From an uncultured Gammaproteobacteria bacterium (GTDB taxonomy: Bacteria > Pseudomonadota > Gammaproteobacteria > Eutrophobiales > Eutrophobiaceae), in assembly GCA_958295485.1 (NCBI GenBank), contig OY282354.1:186001-250000 (forward strand): 64,000 bases of DNA, in the 5' to 3' direction. Numbering within the stretch: the first letter of the stretch is position 1; the number at the start of each line of letters is the position of its first letter. The translations under genes were made by a program, and so were the position numbers. The notes beneath the pieces are model-generated. The model was not told the origin of the DNA and did no database searches. It saw only the letters and a program-made list of their open reading frames with translations. Shown here piece by piece: positions 60,244 to 64,000 of this stretch.

Positions 60244-62037
60244 ATGCGCAGTCATTATTGCGGGCAATTAACCACCGGCTTGATCGGCGAGGAAGTAGCG
60301 TTGTGCGGCTGGGTGCACCGGCGCCGGGACCACGGCGGGGTGATCTTTATCGATTTACGGGACCGGGAAGGGTTGGCCCAGGTCGTCTACGACCCGGACC
60401 GGGCCGAACCCTTTGCCATTGCCGAAGCCGTCAGAAATGAATATGTCATTCGCATTACCGGCCGGGTGCGGCATCGTCCGAATGGAACCGTCAACCCGAA
60501 TCTGCCGACCGGCGAGGTGGAAGTGCTGGGACACGTTATTGAGATATTGAACAAGGCCAAGACACCGCCTTTTCAATTGGACGACGAGAACGTGCAGGAC
60601 GATATTCGCCTGCGTTACCGTTACGTGGATCTTCGCCGTGAAGAGATGCAAGCCAATATCAAGCTGCGCGGCAAGGTAACACGGGGCATTCGGGATTACC
60701 TGGAACAACGCGGCTTTCTCGACATCGAGACGCCTGTACTTACCAGGGCAACCCCGGAAGGGGCCCGGGATTACCTGGTGCCGAGCCGGACCCAACAGGG
60801 CGAATTCTTCGCCTTGCCGCAGTCGCCACAATTATTCAAACAGCTATTGATGATGTCAGGCATGGATCGTTATTACCAGATCGTCCGCTGTTTTCGCGAC
60901 GAGGATTTGCGCGCCGACCGACAGCCTGAATTTACCCAATTAGACGTTGAAATGTCATTCGTCGATGAGAATGACGTGACCGACCTGATGGAAGACTTGA
61001 TGCGTGCATTGTTCAAACAAATAAAAGGCATCGACCTCGCCAACCCATTCCCGCGCATGACCTACGCTGAAGCCATGCAACGCTATGGCACAGACCGGCC
61101 GGACTTGCGCAACCCGTTGGAACTGATCGAAGTCAGTGACTTGATGAAGCAGGTGGACTTCAAGGTCTTTTCCGGTCCGGCCAACCAGGTCGACGGGCGG
61201 GTTGCCGCGCTACGTTTGCCTGGAGGCAATGAACTCACCCGGAGGGAGATCGATGATTACACCGCTTACGTCGGCAAATACGGCGCCAGGGGGCTTGCCT
61301 ACATCAAAATCAACCACCTCGAGCAGGGGCGCGCCGGTTTACAATCGCCCATCCTGAAATTTCTGCCTGATGATGCGGTCCGGGCCGTGCTGGAACGCAC
61401 CCGCGCACAAAGCGGCGATGTTATTTTCTTCGGCGCCGACAAGGCGCGGGTCGTGAATGACTCACTCGGCGCCCTGCGGTCCAAATTGGCTGAAGATCGG
61501 GGTCTTGCAAGGCAAGGCTGGGCGCCGCTGTGGGTAGTGGACTTCCCGATGTTCGAGTATAACGAAGACGAGGGCCGCTGGGACCCGTTGCATCACCCTT
61601 TTACCTCGCCCCAAAGCCTGGACCTGAAAGAGTTGGAAGACAACCCTCAGGACAGTTTGTCGCGGGCCTATGACCTGGTCTTGAACGGCATGGAATTAGG
61701 CGGTGGCTCGATTCGCATCCATGACCCGGAATTACAGGTGAAAGTCCTGGAATTGGCGGGTATCGATACAGGACAGGCCCGGGAGAAATTCGGCTTCCTC
61801 ATCGATGCCCTGTCCTACGGTTGTCCGCCCCATGGCGGCATTGCCTTCGGCCTGGACCGTATCGTGATGATCATGGCCGGGGCAAAAGGGATCAGGGATG
61901 TCATCGCATTCCCGAAAACCCAAACCGCCAGTTGTCTGCTCACCTCCGCCCCCTCGCCGGCAACCGCTTCGCAACTACGCGACCTGGGTATCAAAATCAA
62001 CCGGCTCAATGCCGGTCGAGAGCTTCATTCATCTTAA
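60244..62037 (+). CDS. aspS: aspartyl-tRNA synthetase
   Basis: Charges tRNA-Asp (possibly also tRNA-Asn). From ATG 60244 it has 597 residues, normal for the bacterial type: [20 protein letters not shown], anticodon-binding OB fold ([20 protein letters not shown]), motif 2 region [23 protein letters not shown] insertion domain, and motif 3 [15 protein letters not shown]. The frame is open 15 codons upstream and overlaps the DUF502 stop, but the family start is MR(S/T)HYCG. No AsnS or Gat genes are visible here, so tRNA specificity cannot be judged. Confidence 0.96.
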   Translation: MRSHYCGQLTTGLIGEEVALCGWVHRRRDHGGVIFIDLRDREGLAQVVYDPDRAEPFAIAEAVRNEYVIRITGRVRHRPNGTVNPNLPTGEVEVLGHVIEILNKAKTPPFQLDDENVQDDIRLRYRYVDLRREEMQANIKLRGKVTRGIRDYLEQRGFLDIETPVLTRATPEGARDYLVPSRTQQGEFFALPQSPQLFKQLLMMSGMDRYYQIVRCFRDEDLRADRQPEFTQLDVEMSFVDENDVTDLMEDLMRALFKQIKGIDLANPFPRMTYAEAMQRYGTDRPDLRNPLELIEVSDLMKQVDFKVFSGPANQVDGRVAALRLPGGNELTRREIDDYTAYVGKYGARGLAYIKINHLEQGRAGLQSPILKFLPDDAVRAVLERTRAQSGDVIFFGADKARVVNDSLGALRSKLAEDRGLARQGWAPLWVVDFPMFEYNEDEGRWDPLHHPFTSPQSLDLKELEDNPQDSLSRAYDLVLNGMELGGGSIRIHDPELQVKVLELAGIDTGQAREKFGFLIDALSYGCPPHGGIAFGLDRIVMIMAGAKGIRDVIAFPKTQTASCLLTSAPSPATASQLRDLGIKINRLNAGRELHSS

Positions 62038-62098
62038 TCTCTCCATGCCAGAAGACTGCCGGCCAGGTTGAATTCGTGAAATAACCCCTTCCACAGAC

Positions 62099-63172
62099 AT
62101 GCACACCGCCACGCTCATTCAGGACTATCGATTGCCACCGGAACGAGTGCCGCAAACGGTTGTCGAAACACTCGCCCGGGATGAACGAGACGAGTGCATC
62201 CGCCGGATCAAACGGTTATTGCAGGAGCAGGACGCCGCGCTGGTTGCCCATTACTACACGGACGCGGATTTACAACTGCTGGCTGATGAGACCGGGGGTC
62301 ATGTTTCCGATTCCCTGGACATGGCCCGGTTCGGCTATGAAGCGGACGCGCAAACCCTGATCGTCTGCGGCGTTCGTTTCATGGGCGAAACCGCAAAGAT
62401 TTTGAACCCGGAAAAACGAGTGCTGATGCCGGACCTGAACGCGGATTGCTCCTTGGACCTGGGATGTCCCGCCGATGAGTTCGGCAGGTTCTGCGCTCAG
62501 TACCCGGACCATACCGTAGTGGTCTATGCCAATACCAGCGCCGCGGTGAAGGCTCGCGCCGACTGGATGGTCACATCCGGCAGCGCCGTGGACGTGGTAA
62601 AACACTTGGTCGCTACGGGCGAGAAGATCATTTGGGCGCCGGATAAATACTTGGGCGAATACGTGCAGGCGCAAGCCGGGGCCGAAATGATATTGTGGCA
62701 GGGCAGTTGCATCGTCCACGAAGAATTCAAGGGCAAGGAGCTGGCGGAATTAAAGCGCCGACACCCCCGGGCGAAGGTGCTGGTACACCCGGAATCACCC
62801 GCTTCGGTCATCGAGCAGGCAGACGTGGTCAGTTCCACCACGGGGATTATCAAAGCGGCCGGGGAACTGGATGCGGATACGTTTATCGTTGCGACCGACA
62901 AGGGCATTTTCTACAAGATGAAACAGGCCGCGCCCGATAAACGCTTTATTGAAGCGCCCACCGCCGGCAAGGGCGCCACCTGCAAAAGTTGTGGACACTG
63001 CCCCTGGATGGCCATGAACAGTCTGACAAAACTGCTTGCAACCCTCGAGTCGGGCAACAATGAAATTTTTGTCGATGCGGCCATCATCGAACGCGCCAAG
63101 GCCCCTATCAAGCGGTTGCTTGATTTTGCCGGACAACGGAAACAGTTGATATATGGAAATAATGACGCTTGA
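62099..63172 (+). CDS. nadA: quinolinate synthase
   Basis: [4Fe-4S] enzyme that condenses iminoaspartate with DHAP to quinolinate in NAD synthesis. The 357-residue protein shows the three pseudo-symmetric domains with cluster cysteines in [15 protein letters not shown], the [18 protein letters not shown] region and [13 protein letters not shown] near 300. [20 protein letters not shown] near residue 50 is the typical start of domain 1. Together with nadD at 43 kb, two NAD-synthesis steps lie in the window. It follows aspS by 61 bases on the same strand. Confidence 0.97.
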   Translation: MHTATLIQDYRLPPERVPQTVVETLARDERDECIRRIKRLLQEQDAALVAHYYTDADLQLLADETGGHVSDSLDMARFGYEADAQTLIVCGVRFMGETAKILNPEKRVLMPDLNADCSLDLGCPADEFGRFCAQYPDHTVVVYANTSAAVKARADWMVTSGSAVDVVKHLVATGEKIIWAPDKYLGEYVQAQAGAEMILWQGSCIVHEEFKGKELAELKRRHPRAKVLVHPESPASVIEQADVVSSTTGIIKAAGELDADTFIVATDKGIFYKMKQAAPDKRFIEAPTAGKGATCKSCGHCPWMAMNSLTKLLATLESGNNEIFVDAAIIERAKAPIKRLLDFAGQRKQLIYGNNDA

Positions 63173-63283
63173 ACAGGTCGCGCAATGTCGCGTTTATCCG
63201 CGGCTTGCGCAGGTAAGAAATAATGCCAAACTCGTTATCGTCGCATCAGCGCAACCGCAGGGTTCACGAGAGCAAGACAAGTC

Positions 63284-63616
63284 TTAAGAAAAGAGCCTGT
63301 AGGTCATGACAAGAATGAAGGGATAAAGGGAGAACACGGCGAATTTCAAGACCTTCAGCTCGGTTCGGAGTTCCTGAATCTCGTCCTTGAGCTCGTCCCT
63401 CATATCCCGGATCTGGTCCTTCATACCCTGAATCTGGTCCTTCGCCTCCCGAATCTGGTCCTTCATACCCTGAATCTGGTCCTTCGTACCCTGAATATCG
63501 GTTTTCGTGGCCAAGTTCTCTCCGGCAGGCACGACCCTTGCTGCGGCTTTCGCCTTTTCCTCAGACGCCCCGGCTTCTATCAAGGCTTCATAAACTTCGG
63601 CAGTCATTGTACTCAT
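63284..63616 (-). CDS. coiled-coil protein with C-terminal membrane helix
   Basis: A 110-residue protein from ATG 63616 (GGAG 7 bases upstream). N-terminal VYEALIEAGASEEKAKAAA matches the start of the 86-residue protein at 58734. Next is a repetitive coiled coil, KDQIQGMKDQIREAKDQIQG-type 7- to 8-residue repeats (about 45-75), then DELKDEIQELRTELKVLK and a C-terminal membrane helix (FAVFSLYPFILVMTYRLF). This is the layout of DUF1640-like proteins. The repeats are also visible in the DNA (CTGGTCCTT and relatives), so length variation is likely. Function unknown. Confidence 0.75.
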   Translation of the reverse strand: MSTMTAEVYEALIEAGASEEKAKAAARVVPAGENLATKTDIQGTKDQIQGMKDQIREAKDQIQGMKDQIRDMRDELKDEIQELRTELKVLKFAVFSLYPFILVMTYRLFS

Positions 63617-63804
63617 CGTCTTGCTCCATCCTTGTTCATATAGCAGAATCATTCATATCGGCAGGGACAAGTTTAGTTAAACTCCCAAAAAAAGCAACCG
63701 AATCCCCGCCGGAAACAGCATTTTCGCGGCAGCTCCCATCGTTGCAAGTGACTTTTCACACAATGTGGTAGAATTCCCGGAAGTAAAATACCAGATAATG
63801 AAAT

Positions 63805-64000
63805 ATGGCCGGGCACAGTAAATGGGCAAACATCCAGCACCGGAAGGGGCGTCAGGATGCCAAACGGGGTAAATTATTCACTAAATTGATCCGTGAAATC
63901 ACAGTATCCGCAAGACTCGGTGGTGGCGACCCCGCCAGTAATCCCAGGTTGCGCGCCGCCATAGACAACGCCCTGTCCGGCAATATGCCGAAGAGCGCCA
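63805..64000 (+). CDS. yebC: YebC/PmpR-family protein, N-terminal part (runs off right edge)
   Basis: Start of the YebC family, which resolves ribosome stalling and in some bacteria regulates transcription. About 65 codons are in the window: [20 protein letters not shown] is the nearly invariant YebC opening, followed by [20 protein letters not shown] and [24 protein letters not shown] (63767-63772) is a possible -10 box upstream. It is read in the same direction as aspS and nadA; ruvC would be expected next, beyond the edge. Confidence 0.95.
   Translation, partial: MAGHSKWANIQHRKGRQDAKRGKLFTKLIREITVSARLGGGDPASNPRLRAAIDNALSGNMPKSA

Noticed and set aside
1..64000. Insertion sequences or prophage
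   Set aside because: No transposase, phage structural or replication gene was recognised; only repeats and one short integrase-like remnant.

Overview
The window reads as a chromosome segment of a gammaproteobacterium I cannot place further. Supporting evidence: gene order leuS-lptE-holA-proA-nadD-rsfS (as in Pseudomonas), fmdB-type/DUF502/aspS/yebC neighbours, an SAH riboswitch before ahcY, a full type II secretion (T2SS) operon, LptE, BepA and TonB-dependent receptors. The energy genes are pyrophosphate-based (K+-independent H+-PPase next to a PPi-type phosphofructokinase). No rRNA, intact IS element, prophage or CRISPR array is visible.

Layout. 1-1.9 kb: methionine/SAM-recycling unit (SAH riboswitch, ahcY, metF) on the minus strand. 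2.0-2.6 kb: higBA toxin-antitoxin pair. 2.6-13.4 kb: phosphate block: ppk1, phoU, pstB, pstA, pstC, pstS on minus, and a divergent OprP/OprO-type porin with a Pho box in the shared promoter region. 13.5-14.1 kb: a small ComEA-like gene, then a patchwork of fragments copied from the pst/oprP locus. 14.1-27.7 kb: a small DUF2335 unit and the complete T2SS operon gspC-N on minus, interrupted by a Phd/ParE-type toxin-antitoxin pair between gspJ and gspK. 28-33 kb: a minus-strand run of small lipoproteins, an OmpA-like membrane protein, a broken avd gene and a formylglycine-generating-enzyme-fold (FGE) lipoprotein, which looks like the relic of a diversity-generating retroelement (DGR) without its reverse transcriptase. 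33.6-36.1 kb: a TonB-dependent receptor. 36.1-37.1 kb: an internally deleted copy of oprP and a second, nearly identical ComEA-like gene. 37.5-49.9 kb: housekeeping genes (leuS to rsfS, hppA, pfp, bepA, a lipoprotein). 50.1 kb: tRNA-Lys. 50.2-58.4 kb: a minus-strand catabolic cluster (serine hydrolase, metallo-beta-lactamase-fold enzyme, two amidohydrolases, TonB receptor, SnoaL-like protein), followed by a 25-codon integrase remnant. 58.7-64 kb: small coiled-coil membrane proteins, FmdB-type protein, DUF502 protein, aspS, nadA and the start of yebC.

The main structural result is that about 22 kb (about 14,133-36,104: DUF2335, T2SS, DGR relic, TonB receptor) lies inside a decayed second copy of the pst-oprP-comEA segment. 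To its left are collinear scraps of pstC, pstS and the oprP promoter. To its right are oprP 5' and 3' scraps fused at a 4-bp microhomology, plus a second comEA. Two direct repeats of about 522 bp (about 97% identical by my count), 22,902 bp apart, flank the T2SS block and could support its excision. One consequence is that the copied oprP promoter region now lies directly in front of the DUF2335 unit.
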